In this document: one piece after another, positions 1-11,635 of the stretch
Numbering within the stretch: the stretch's first letter is position 1
How the letters are laid out: each line of letters starts with the position of its first letter
From: Coptis chinensis
Taxonomy: Eukaryota > Streptophyta > Magnoliopsida > Ranunculales > Ranunculaceae
Length of the DNA stretch: 64,000 nucleotides
Reading direction: 5' to 3'
Assembly: GCA_015680905.1 (NCBI GenBank)
Contig: CM027380.1
Span: 55,259,001 to 55,323,000, forward strand
Made by a program: the position numbers and the translations under genes
The notes under the pieces: model-generated
The model's input: the letters and a program-made list of their open reading frames with translations, nothing else
Databases searched by the model: none
Told to the model about the DNA's origin: nothing

Positions 1-477
1 TATAGAAAAGGATTAGGTTACATTTTTGTGTATAAGCCTGGAAGGGAGACTTTGGGCCTCTAATGTGAGCCCAAACTTTACAGCTTTGATTGAGATAACG
101 CTAGGTCCATTGGAAATCTTGTTCCGAGCCAATCGTTTTGACATAAAGTAGGCCTAATTCCGAGGTCTGAGTACAAAAATACGCCATTTTGAAGTTCTGA
201 TAGCTTTTGTCATTTTTCTACCCGAATTGACTTTGACTTTCCAGCTTTAACTGGGCTTGAAAAGGCTTTTTCTTCTTGATTCTTAGGCATTAAATCTAGA
301 ACTCTTCTAGCCATCATCTTGACTCATTTTTCATGCAAAAATGGCATCTTTAAGCACATAAACAGCTTCAAGACCTAAAATACACATAAACAATACTAAC
401 TCTTATTTATTATAAATATAATTGGCCTAAATGTAATATTATTAAGGGGTTAAAACTACAATTTTGATTGCTTATCA
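1..477 (-). repeat. Partial LTR of the TGATAA family
   Basis: On the minus strand this begins TGATAAGCAATC at 477 and runs off the left edge of the window. It lines up by eye with the other LTRs of this family (2152-3421, 41293-42598, 51428-52567, 57953-59114, 60459 onward), sharing the stretches that read ACCCCTTAA, GGCCAATTAT, TATGTCAAAACGA and CTCGGAATT. No polypurine tract lies just upstream of 477, so it is either a solo LTR or the 5' LTR of an element extending off the window. The other end and the target duplication cannot be seen. Confidence 0.8.
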
Positions 478-1639
478 TACATGATCAATGAAATTGATCC
501 ACCTAGTCTTTCTAGGTGGAAGGATCTTGTTATGAACAGAAGACATTTTTGGAAATCGATAAAGTTTTAAAAGAGTTTGAGATAGAGAAAGTTTTAAAGA
601 TTTAAACAAGAAGGGGAAATTTTTTTGAAAATTTGTACAAGTTTGAGTCTTTTTAACGTCAAATTCTCGAGACAAATATAGAGAGACGAAGGCAAAAGAT
701 AGAATTAAACAGAGAAAAGTATCACTTTGGGTTACACTATTTGTTTAATTCGTGTTTAAGAATGCCTCGTCTTTTTTTTTAATAGTTTTCCCAAGTGAAA
801 TATATCTTTAACCATATAGAGGTTTTGATAAGAAGATAAAATTATACGTTGATCCGGTATCATTTTGGTTACTCCGGCCGGGGCGGCCGAGACGTATAAT
901 TTTCATTTTTATATATCCTTAAGTTTTGAAAACTAGGTAGAGATGTTATAAGATACTCATACTTAAAAGCAGTGATTCTTAACTCTAATTTTGAAACAAA
1001 CCATAACAGGTAATCGCAGGAAGCTTTCGTGTCGGCTCTGGGGCGAACCTAATCTAGACAGACCAAGCTTCAGTTATGTGATTTCAGGGATTTACTGCGC
1101 AAGAAATTAATTATCCTGACCTGTGTGAATAGCATGGTGATATAGGCGACCCGTACTAAACAAAACTGATCTCAAACCGCCCCTAGATTGTGTTTTTCTA
1201 GAGGGTCTGTGTAGAATCCATTGCCCGTTTTGTTATTTTGGAAAATTCACATGACTATTGATGTATCAAGAATCTTGCATTAAGAGAATGGGGAAAAAAC
1301 TATTTTGAAAACAAACTGTAAAATAAAGAAAAAGAAAATTGTATACTCGCTCCATAGGGTCACACTTACTTAAACAACGAGTAAAAAAGTTTTTTACAAA
1401 GAATATGCAAGATATACGTGGACTAAGGCTCCAGCACTTTCAACAACACAATCCAATTGGAGGGTCCGATTACCTTAATGATGTATTCATTTAAAAAAAA
1501 AAGATGGAATGGAAAGAAAGGGAAAGGAATACATCATGGAAAAGATGACTTAATCCTCACAAGCATTATCTTGGAGAAGGGTTTCTTCTACATCCGTAGA
1601 CCGTAACTCATGAAAGTGTTTTAGGCGCCAGCTTTGTCA
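478..1639. other. Non-coding, probably retroelement interior
   Basis: No convincing reading frame. The stretch lies between an LTR boundary at 477 and the decayed gag at 1640, and probably belongs to the interior or wreckage of the minus-strand Gypsy element. No protease, reverse transcriptase or integrase motif could be recognised. Confidence 0.4.
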
Positions 1640-2146
1640 CATGTTGCTTCACAGGCTATGTTTGCTTGTTTAGGATTTGGGATTGCTTGGCCTGCGAACA
1701 CACCTTTCTGGGTTTTGTTTTGAACTAGCAGGTTTAGAGATTGTTGCATGGATGCTAAGTTTTGAGTTTGTTATTGCATTACGGCTAGCATTATCTCGGA
1801 TGGTTTATTTGATTGGACACTAGTGAGTGGTGTAACTGGAACTAGCTTAGGTCTCTTTGGTTGTTAATCGGTGGATTTTAGTAGTTCTGGTTAAACTGGG
1901 ATAGAACCAATGCTCTGTTCTGATTGTTATAGTTACCTTGTCCTTGTCTGAATATATTTGGTGGTTTGACGTGATTAGTGAACCCTGAAGGTGGTTGGGT
2001 TTGTGGATTAATAGTCCATGTGAAATTAGGGTGTTGCCTCCATGGTGCATTTGGTACATTGAAAGCACAAACATCTTCTGGTTGAATTGATGATATATTG
2101 GTGAGCAAGGGACAATTGGTATCTATGTGATTTAAAATTAGACAGA
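1640..2146 (-). pseudogene. Gypsy gag C-terminal part, broken
   Basis: The minus-strand frame from about 2165 down reads a gag C-terminal region. It has the back part of a CCHC zinc knuckle (...LNHIDTNCPLL), then the plant Gypsy gag signature W-R-x-HPNF-x-W followed by a Pro/Gln/Asn-rich stretch (PQTQPPSGFTN). The frame then carries stops and shifts toward 1640. The knuckle's first half is on the far side of the inserted solo LTR at 2152-3421, so the two gag parts were once continuous. Gag normally packages element RNA into virus-like particles; this copy cannot be functional. Confidence 0.75.
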
Positions 2147-2151
2147 AAGTG

Positions 2152-3421
2152 TGATAAGCACCCAAAAGTGTAGTTTAAACCCTTTAATAGTATTACATTT
2201 ACGCCAATTATGTTTATAATAAATAAGAGTTAATATTGTTTACGTGTTTTTGTGTATTTCAGGTCTTAAAGCTATTTATGTGCTTAAATATGTCATTTTG
2301 TATGGAAAACGAGTCAAGATGATTGCTGAGGAAGTTTTGCATTTAAAGCCCAAGAATCATGAAGAAAAGCATTTTCAAGCCCAGTCAAAGTCAATTCGGA
2401 TAGAAAAAGAATAGAAAAGTCAATAGAATTTCAAATGGGAGTATCTTTGGACTTGGGCCTCGGAATTGGGCCTACGTTATGTCAAAACGACCATCTCAGA
2501 ATAAGTTTTCCAATGGATCTGACCTTGCCTTAATCAGAGTTGTTAAAGTAGACAAAAAAAGGCACTAAAGTAATTTTCAACAATTGTGGCCTCTTTAGAC
2601 TTAACCTAATGGACTTTGGCCTCACATTAGAGGTCCAAAGTCCCCATTTTGGCCCATGCACGAAAATATAACCCTAACTCTCTCCTATATAAAAAGGGTT
2701 AAGGCTAAACTTATTCTTCCTGCCTCCCCTTAGTCTCTAATTAGTTTAGTATAGTTGTAGTTTAGTTTAGGTAAAGTAGTTTAGTTTGTAGCCTCCATTA
2801 AACCTTCAATAAAAATACCTTCAGGTTCTTTTATTATGCTTTCTCTTTATTGTTTTAGTAGAATAAATCCGATGAAACAAGGGTAAACCTCCAAATAGAG
2901 GGGGTTTTATGAAGCCTATGTGAGGATTATGATTGTTTAATCTTACTTGCTGTTTTTAATCAAGTTCTTCAAGTTTGGTTCTTATGAATTTCAGAGATAA
3001 AATTCATAAGAATTAAACTAAAGATTAGAAACTTCATCAAAGAGATTTGTGGAGGTGCTAATCTCTCATGCTAATGAAACCAGGGTAAGAGATAACTCGG
3101 TGTGTACTAGGGATCAATAAAACTAAATCAATTATTAGGTTAAATGGTTGCTTGAATCATGTAGGTGGATTAACCGCTCTCTATTATCTTTCTCATTCAT
3201 CAATTTACTGTTTTAGTATATTTAATTTACTGTTTTCATATCATATTACTCTCATTAGTTAATAGTTGTTTAGTCTAGATCCGTTTTAAGTATGTGCAAG
3301 CAAGAGTGGAGAACACGATTACTTCCTATATTCTATCATGTTGGGAGTATTATAATAACTTGATAACATGATTTTAGTACTGTTTAACTACTGTTTTTAC
3401 ACAATCAAATCTTAGTTATCA
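2152..3421 (+). mobile_element. Solo LTR, TGATAA family, with TSD
   Basis: A 1270-bp LTR starts TGATAAGC and ends AGTTATCA, so the ends are inverted copies of TGATAA. It is bounded by the perfect 5-bp duplication AAGTG (2147-2151 and 3422-3426). A TATA-like CTATATAAAAAGGG lies near 2684, followed by a polyadenylation-like AATAAAAA near 2808. The flanks are two halves of the same minus-strand gag, so only an LTR remains where an element once inserted. This fits recombination between the two LTRs of a full element. Its 3' half is matched, inverted, by 63432-64000. Confidence 0.92.
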
Positions 3422-3426
3422 AAGTG

Positions 3427-4345
3427 CATGGTGAGGTATTTATGTTCATGACAGGATGAGGAGTTTGGTCCTTTTTTTTGGTTGTGAGAGCATTTATCTT
3501 TCTTGTGAGGGATTCAATTAATGTTTTAATTTCCAGATTGGATTTTACCTAAAAAATACCACTAGCCTTAGATGTATTTGGTTGGGTTGTTCCAGAATTG
3601 GTTACGTCGCCCCAATGGATACTCTTTTCAGCTTGGCTTTCAAGAAAGGTTAAAGCTTCGGTTGCACCTCTATCCAAAAAAATTCCATTACTCATGATGT
3701 CGGGGGTTGTTTTGTGTTTTTGGAGAAGTCTTTTGAAGAAACATTGGACAAGAGTGGATTTTTCTAGTTTATGGTGAGGACATTAATGGAGTAGATCAGA
3801 GAATCTATCCCATGCTTCGGAGAATGTCTCACTCGGACTCTGTCTGAAGAACTGTATCTTGCTTATAATCTCTTCTATTTTCTTCGGTGGAAAGTACTTC
3901 TTCATGAAAGAGAACACAACATTTTCCCATGTATTGAACGAATCGGGCTTCTGAGAAAGAAGTCATGCATGACTTTTACCAGCTATAGTGAAAGGAAACA
4001 CTCGTAACTTCACTTGATCGTCAGTGACACTGGATGGTGAAAAGTATTGCATACTTCATATATCCGGCGTAGATGTTCGTACGATAACTCATGTTCAAAC
4101 CTGTGGAAGATGGGTAGAAGATTGAACACGTTAAGTGGAATGCGAAAATCGCTCGTGAGCGGTGTGTGTCGAATACAAGATGGAGGTCCATCTTATAATG
4201 GTGTATAGAAGTTGGAGAGAGGCTTTTCAACTTGCACGACTTCGTCAACCATCTTAGAATGTGGAGGATGAGCGATAGGAGTTTGTTTAGGACGACGTGC
4301 TCTCCTGTGTGAGTAAGTTTTATGCTCACTAAATCTTGTAGTGCC
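3427..4345 (-). pseudogene. Gypsy gag N-terminal and central part, broken
   Basis: The minus strand shows the conserved plant Gypsy gag order in shifting frames. A segment FRIPLNVFNLLPIFHRFEHE sits near 4150. A region resembling KFFP...ESLYEAWERFKDLLRRCPHHG follows near 3790-3900 (here SPSETFSEAWDRFSDLL). Then comes SNGIFLDRGATEALTFLESQ near 3640. The same domain occurs at 56.4-56.7 kb, where the match (PPNIFNLLPVFHGLDHE) is better preserved. Several stops and frameshifts are present. It continues into 1640-2146 once the solo LTR is discounted. Confidence 0.75.
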
Positions 4346-5772
4346 TAAACGCAGTATCATGCACCTTAGCAAGACTAGCAAACCTACCTAAAAATGCACA
4401 AATGATGCAGTGGATGCTCAAACAATCAAAACTCGTTTTTGCAATTTGGAGTTTTGAAAATGTTTGCTTGGTCTATAGGTTAATATGCCTATTCAGACGA
4501 ACAGTTGGGCGTGGGACTAGGTGGGATCTACTAATTGGCTCAGAAGGGTAAGTAATCACTTCACCAAGTGGTGTGCTACCAAGAAACTAACTCACGGTGA
4601 ATCTGGGGGAGGGGAGTGAGGAAGGTAGTTGGTCCACCGGAATCTAGTAATTCTTTACTCTAAATCCTCGTGGCTATAATTTTGTCCTTTTTTGGAGGAG
4701 CATGACTACTTTAGGCTCTAGTTGATTGATTTTAATTTGTTTGTTCGACTGGGCCTCAAGTAACAAGCAACGTCCGGTTTATCTACATGGGGTAATAACC
4801 TCCCAATGGTAGTTATTTGGCTCGGGTTCAACCTTATGCATGAATTGAAAATACAGTGCAAAAATTTAACTCAAACAATCATATAAGCATGCTCAAAACA
4901 TTCAAGGTATCCTCTTATAGGGGCTTCGAGGATGTTTAAAGCTTACCTCTCAAGCCGTGTTTACATGCTGCTTGAGTGAAGGCGACGTTGGTTGGTGCGT
5001 GATATGAGAATCAGGCCCAACCATTCGAGTGTTCCCTATTTTAGGTTACAAAAACCTACTTAAAAAACCCACAGTACGGGTTTTTAATAATTATACAACT
5101 TTGCCTTCAAGGGCCCAAAACATAAAAGTAAAACTAATAATAATATATTAATAGATTAACTAGAGCTAATCGTAATTAGAGTGTTGATTACAAAGTTGAT
5201 TCAAAGTGTGTGAGCGTATGATACATGACTCGCCTAGCCCACTCAAACTTCCCAAGACAATAAAAACTCTAATTCTTGGTAAGTTGCACAACTTCAACCA
5301 AGTGATCAACTCATCCTAATATAATATAACTAATATTAACTAATTTTTTTGTTATTTTATTATTATTATTATTATTAATATCAAAACAAGGTTTACTGAT
5401 GTACATGTTGTACACTACTTTATTACAAAATTTGAATATGTAGTTAAAACCATGAAATCAAGTAGATCTGACTGTTAAAAAATTGTTGATCTCTTACTAG
5501 AGGTGGGTGGGTGGTCACGGTCTGGTCCACGCGCGGTCGCCCCTCTAGTTCTGGTGAAGTTGTCCTGGTTTCCATCAGTAGCTCCAGCTCCTCTCCAGCT
5601 GTTCAACTATGTACCTAGATTTGAAACAAAATAGATCAGCAATGAAAATAAATGAAATAAAATGACGAAAATGAAATAAAACAAGAAATGAAGGTGGTAG
5701 AATGTTGCTTCCCTCCTTAGAGCTCAACCATGAATCCAACTCCTCCAATCCATGACGGTGGCGCCATTATAA
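4346..5772 (-). other. Leader of minus-strand Gypsy element with primer site
   Basis: A non-coding stretch between gag and a candidate 5' LTR. The minus strand from 5766 to 5754 reads TGGCGCCACCGTC, which begins like the tRNA-Asp-type primer-binding site (TGGCGCCGTTGCC) of Athila-like elements. The better-preserved relative at 57950-57938 reads TGGCGCCGCTGCC. A short ATT microsatellite lies at 5358-5378. No gene is seen. Confidence 0.45.
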
Positions 5773-7756
5773 TGTTTTAATGTAGTGTTGTTATTGGGTT
5801 GTGAGGTTCACCATAACTTTTGAAGATGAATGAAAGGGAGTTTAATTAAGGTGGGAATGTAGTGGTTCTTTAAAGCTTATGACTTGTTTTGTTTGTGAAG
5901 AAAGAAATGACTTGTATTGCAAAGATGCTTGAATGAAACTAATTAAAAGACACTTGGTTTGGAATAAAATGCATTGATTAGAGATTGCAAACAACATAAG
6001 AACGTGAATAACAAACTTGGATTGAAAACTGATGTTTTTTATTAGTGGTGAATATTGTTGTTGGGAGTTTGATTGAAGTTCATCATAAATCTTAAGATGG
6101 GAGGAATGGTGATGAATGAAAACAAGAACTTTTTAACATTTCTTATTCATCTTTTCTTCTAAATCTAATGAGTGTTAAAAGACTAGTTGTGAAAAGAGGA
6201 AAACATTGAAAACAATGAAGTTGTGAAAGATTAAAACATGGAAGAAAATGAGAGGAAATGAGATAACTTTATCACTAAGTTACACTCATTGATGTTTTCA
6301 ATGAGAGTAACTAGTGTTCTTGATATTTAATGACAAGATTAAACAACAAGTATCAAAAACAAGTATTAAAATGAAATGAAGAACATGAAAACAAGAAAAC
6401 AAAATAGATTGAAATAAATAAATAACAAGACAATAAAATAAATTGCAATAATGTAAATCTACCTAAGAAAGTATGATAAAATTGATCTCCAATTTTTGGG
6501 TTGTCAAACCAAAAATTGGATAATGCTTTCTCTCCCTACTTTTTGCTTTTATACTCCTACTTTTACAACGACTGATTTACCATTTCCCTCTACAATCAAG
6601 ACACCTCACACATTTGTTTTTTATTTTTCCTTTATGCTTTTGCTTTTTCTCTTTCTTCTTGAGCAAGCTAGGTTTTGAGCAAGACTACTTTTGTAACAAG
6701 GTCATGCATCTCTAGTCTTCTGAGTTAAGGACATGATTTTCGGTCTTCTGGGTTTGAGTTCTTGACCTTTGACCTTTGACTTTTTTTTACTTTTTCAACA
6801 CTTTTTCATATAAACTTGAGTCTTCATAAGAAGCGTTAATAAAGCTCCTTTTAATTGGTGCTAAAATACATCTTTTATGATAAGTGGTCTGAAATGGCCT
6901 GTAACCTGCAAAATGCAGTAAAAACTATGAGTTGTCTATTTATTATACGTAAGAAAAGTTGTAATGCAGTAATGTAAAAAGTAAAAACACACATTTGGGA
7001 GTTGATAAAAAACTTGACTAACAAACTTGGATTGAAAACTTGTATTGAAGAACAAACTTAGATTGAAACTTGAATAACAAACTTGAATTGAAAACTTATA
7101 TTAATGAACAAACTTGGATAGAAACTTGAATTGAAAACTTGTATTGAAGAACAAAGTAAATAAACCAATAAAAACTTGAATGTAAAGGACTTGAAATTAA
7201 AATCTACACTACTCCTACATGACAATAGATTAAATCTAGGTGCTCTCTCTCCTCTCACTTTTTGGCTTATATATTACACATTTTTCCAAGTTACAGATTT
7301 TCCCCTCACCATTGGATTTAAGCCACCTCATGAGGTTGCTTTATGCTTTCTCTAGATTCAAGCCACCTCATGAGTTGTTTTTTCCTTTATGCTTTATGAT
7401 TTTTACTTTTGCTTTTGAATTTCTTCATGAGCAAGCTTGGTTATAGAAGGCTACTTTTGAGTTGAGGCCATAAGCTTCAGTCTTCTAGGTTTGGGTCCTT
7501 GACAGCTGACCATTGACTTTGACTTTGACCTTGACTTTGACTTTTTAGCATTTTCTCCTATAAACTAGAGTCTTCATAACAAGCGTTAATAGAGCTCCTT
7601 TTGATGATAAAATGCATCTTTTTATAATAAGTGGTCTGAAAATGCATGTAACATGCAAATGGCAGTAAAAACTATGAGTTGTATGTTTATAAAGCATAAG
7701 AATGACATATTTGAAGCATTGTAAAGGTAATAAAATGCACATTTAGAGTCTGATCA
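5773..7756 (-). repeat. Candidate 5' LTR of the decayed Gypsy element
   Basis: On the minus strand this would start TGATCAGACTC at 7756 and end with CA at 5773, six bases before the primer-binding-like site. It is about 2 kb, AT-rich and has no gene. The short reading frames inside it are low complexity. It contains an internal direct duplication (see 6500-7700). The partner 3' LTR is not in the window, so the boundaries rest only on the primer-site position and the TG/CA ends. Confidence 0.35.
6500..7700. repeat. Diverged tandem duplication, about 720 bp apart
   Basis: Two copies of one block lie in direct orientation, about 6500-6980 and 7230-7700. Shared landmarks: GAGCAAGCT(A/T)GGTT at 6661 and 7430, GTCTTCTgGGTTTG at 6743 and 7482, GAGTCTTCATAA followed by AAGCGTTAAT at 6820 and 7568, and ATAAGTGGTCTGAAA at 6881 and 7627. 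The copies differ by many substitutions and indels, so the duplication is old. Confidence 0.7.
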
Positions 7757-7929
7757 AAGGCCATATACCTTCCAGATCTAAGGCAATAAAAAATTGCACA
7801 ACCAAGGTTAGCCAGCTTCTGCATGAAGGCCATTGGTTTCTTCTTAATGCTTTTATCAGTTACTACAAGCACATGATATAGACATGGATGTATTTATTCG
7901 TCCGGTAATAATGGAGCCTGATCATAGAG

Positions 7930-8953
7930 TTTGGCTGGTGCCCTGACTTGCATGGGATTTTCTCAGTGGCTTCAGCTCATAAGGAAATTAGAGTTAAAAG
8001 AAATAAAATAGCTTGGCATAAAGTCTTATGGAGTAAGCACAAGCGACAGCTTGGAAGCTCATTCACAACTGTGCTGCAACAGAAGAAAAGCTTCAGTCCA
8101 TTGGTCTTGCACGAGCCACTAGATGTTGTGTTTGCAAAAGGGACCTTGAAAATCTAAAACATCTTATTTGGGAGTGTCCATTTGCTACCCAGCTATGGAA
8201 TTGGTTGTCATTGAGTTTTAAGGTTCCTAATACCTTCAACAACCTTCAGCAAACGCTAAAACTAACTAAAAGTAGAAGCTCGTTTTTTAATCATATTTGG
8301 GAGGCAGCAGTTGTTGGTTGCATGGTGGGGATTTGGGATTTGGCTTCATAGAAATAGAATACACTTCGATGATTTAGAGTGCAATGTGACTTTCTGCAAA
8401 CAGTACATCTTTATGCAAGTCAATATTGCAGCCCACTTATCTAGAGGCTACATGAGAAACTCTAACCCAGACAAGGCGGTGTTGTCAAAATGGGGATTGG
8501 TAGTAAGCCACCAAGGATTCGACAATGTAGATGGCTAGTGCCGCCTCCACCGATACTGAAAATTAATGTTGATGGCTCTTTGGAAATCCTGGTCGTGTTG
8601 GATGGGCTGCTCTGCTTATAGAGATGCCTTTGGTGTCTTTAAGCTTGTTTGCAGTAAGGGTATTGGTATCAAAACAAACTTCATTGCTGAATGTTTCGAT
8701 ATTTTAGGAAGCATAGAGATAGCCATTGCTCGAAAATGGTTACACATACGGGTGGAATCAGACTCACAAGCAACTATTTCTGCTTTTAGTTTTGGAACCA
8801 TTCCATGGGAATTGAAAAGTAGATGGGCAACATGCAAGTCAAATGTCCAGTACCTATTATTATCTCATACTTGGCCAGAGGCCAATTTCACGGCTGATGC
8901 AAAAGTGGGGGCAAACTTAGAGAACCACGAGTTATTATATGAAGGAAAACCTC

Positions 8954-8985
<32 letters not shown>

Positions 8986-9170
8986 GCCACAAAATAGAGC
9001 TCTTCTTCTAGTTTTTGAAAATGCCTTTGCAGAGATCCTCTTTTCCGATGGAAAATATTCAGACAACTTTGCTAGGATTTTATATGAATTGACATCTAGA
9101 CCTAACAGCAAAGTGGGTGCGGCTCATGGCATTTGGGGTGTAGGCGTCTGATTCAGATTGTTCTAGAGGG
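7930..9170 (+). pseudogene. LINE 3' half: zf-RVT plus RNase H-like domain
   Basis: A broken non-LTR retrotransposon in several frames. Near 7955-8030 it reads SVASAHKEIRVKRNKIAWHK, the usual lead-in to the reverse-transcriptase zinc-binding domain. The domain core follows at 8110-8200, as TRCCVCKRDLENLKHLIWEC then PFATQLWNWLS. After stops near 8348 it continues as HRNRIHFDD. At 8560 KINVDGS opens the plant RNase H-like (RVT_3) domain, which goes on as the 8627-8920 frame with the conserved E-x3-I/L...IRVESDSQATISA stretch. Frameshifts and stops rule out function. The 3' end runs into a CA/TA microsatellite. Confidence 0.8.
8953..8983. repeat. (CA)n(TA)n microsatellite
   Basis: About ten CA units followed by a short TA run, immediately after the RNase H-like fragment of the LINE. 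Confidence 0.9.
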
Positions 9171-10008
9171 CGACTATCACTCTTGCATGTAAAATATTGA
9201 AAAAGGTATTTATAGCAGTTGTACCTTTGTTTCAACATGTTATCCTTTTGTAGCAAATATATTCTGTTTGATCAACATTTGTTTTTCATGATAAACTCTA
9301 CTCTATACTACTTGATACATGATGGTGTATAAGATTGGCTCTCACTCTTTTGTGTTGTTTAAAAAAAAAAAATGTCAGAGGTACAGCCAACAGAATAGGG
9401 AAAGGGCTGCCATCTGCTACCAGATGCGGAATTACACCATATGCTCATTTTCACGTTCATTTCAGCACAGAATCTTTCTTGTACTCTTGCATTTCATTCA
9501 TCAATAGACCAGCAAAACCACAATTCTTGTTTTGCACAAAATAAGGAAGAAGCATAGCTTAATACTAATCAATACTCATTAAACATAAACCTTTGAATCA
9601 CATCCAACAATTACATCTAACAAGTCGGAAAATAGAACAATTGCAAATACATGTTATCTAGAAAACTGTATTCTCCTGTTAATCAGAGATACAAAGAACA
9701 AATACACCCAACAGATTAGGGAAAAGAATACTATCAATATCGGTTAAGCTCAAAGACTCAAGAAGCGGGCAGAGAAGATCTTAGTGGCATTCTTAGGGAG
9801 AGAGTCGCGATAATACTGAGAGAGAATAGGAGAGAGAGTGAGATTCGCGAAGGAGTAGAGAGAATCACGAATGAAGATATGGGAGAGAGAATAGGGGAGA
9901 GAGAATAGGAGTGGAGTTTGGGGTTTTTTTTTAAACCCTTCGTAAGTATATTTCGTATTTCGATATTTAAGTTGAGTCCGCTTACGGACGTCCGCTTAAG
10001 AGCGGGGC

Positions 10009-10053
<45 letters not shown>
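10009..10053. repeat. (TA)n(TG)n microsatellite
   Basis: About nine TA units followed by about thirteen TG units. Confidence 0.95.
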
Positions 10054-10775
10054 CTCGGAGGATCCTAATGCATTATATTTCAGATTTGACTAAACTTAGG
10101 GAAGTAGTTTACCATGGTACTAGTGGTACGTTAGTTTTCTTGTAATTCTCCTTATTCTTATTAATACATTCTGCATACCTAGCAAAATATATATATATAG
10201 GATTCGACTTCTAACACTTTTGTGAGAGAGAGTGTATTTCACTGATTTTTTGAATATCTAGTTCAAGTCGGTTTAAAGACGTTCTTCAGAGAGTCAGGCG
10301 GTATATATACATATTTTTAAATGAGCCGAATTTTTGTGGAAAATCTATCCATAGTTTGGAGATCATATCTACAAAATATTAGTTTTTAACTCATCTTGTA
10401 AAGGAGCGTGGTATAAACCATGGTAAACGGATCCCTCCCCTATTGACAAAAAATGTCAATGGGATAAAACCACCCCAGACAAGATCACGCGTCACAAGTA
10501 CTACATCCCCAAAATATTACCAACGGACTAGCTGGACAAATACATCCACCTGAAGGAAATACAATTGTGAAACTAGGCTTTCTAATTCCCATATAAACTT
10601 AGGCCATTCAGGCACTTGAATTTATAAGCAAAGTATTAAGTAAGGGTTCCTAAAATGAACATTTCTAAGAACAAAACCAATTTTACTAGCGAAAGCGCAC
10701 ACTTGGTCAGCTCAATAGGCTTTGATGATTGAACGAGCACAAATATAGGCCCAAACACAAACTGAAATAATCACG

Positions 10776-10899
10776 TGTAAATTTGTATTTACATATAACA
10801 ATATGAATTGTTTTTCACAATAACCTGTAACATGTCTATAACCCTATGTAAGATTATATTTACTTACCTATGTAATTTTACATATGTAAATACAAATTT
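10776..10899. repeat. Small inverted repeat, MITE-like
   Basis: The left arm contains AAATTTGTATTTACATAT (10779-10796), and its exact reverse complement lies at 10882-10899, separated by about 85 bp of AT-rich sequence. No clear target duplication was found, so it may be a decayed miniature transposon or a plain foldback. Confidence 0.55.
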
Positions 10900-11635
10900 A
10901 TATTGCTGATATCAGCCCATGTTTTTTGTCCTAAAACCAAAATTATCTTTATCCTTGTACTATGGGCCCGTTCCTGGACGTTAGCCCTTTTCTAATTTGA
11001 ATTACCACAGAGAACTAGAAGTTCTATTAAGAGTTAGTTATAGAGCCCTTCATGCTAACACCTACTTTTCTTACAGCTCAAGCCCAGACAAGTATACGAC
11101 CCAAAGGAGTAGATAATAAACAGGGAAAGTGAAATTGATGCTGCTGAAGCTTCAGCATACCACGGCAAAAGTCCAGGCCTAATTGGTCGCAAAGACTAAC
11201 ATCTACAGAGACGAATCGAATCAAGGGGGACAGATTCATCAACAAAGTCGGGAAGCAATGGTGTTAGGTCAGGTTTATATAGTCTAGCCCAAATATTTTA
11301 TGGGCTGATGCTAGTATGCTACAGGCAGATCTACTCCATGAGATTCACTTGTCTACGTAACCTCTACGTAGTTTGATAATTGAATGAATTATTTGCTAAA
11401 CTAACCAAAAATAAGGCTTAAAGCAGGCTTTTCCATAAACTCTGACAGATGTAAACAACTTTTTTCTGCTCCACGAGATTTGTCCAATCTGATATTGGAA
11501 GTAATTGTGTACATCAACCAATTACCAATAACATAGATATTGCTGATTAGCAACTCTTGAAACACTATAGCCCCTTCCTATGGTGCCTCTGAGGAGAAAC
11601 GGAAGACATTAATAGATAATTGCTGTCACAACTAT

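Larger units (their letters stand above)
9171..11635. other. Intergenic stretch downstream of CAF40
   Basis: No gene recognised. It holds a GA-rich tract (about 9790-9912) with repeated GAGAGAGAATAGG motifs, a (TA)n(TG)n microsatellite at 10009-10053 and a small inverted repeat at 10776-10899. The 3' untranslated region of CAF40 must lie at its right edge (below 11636), but its end cannot be placed from sequence alone. Confidence 0.6.
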
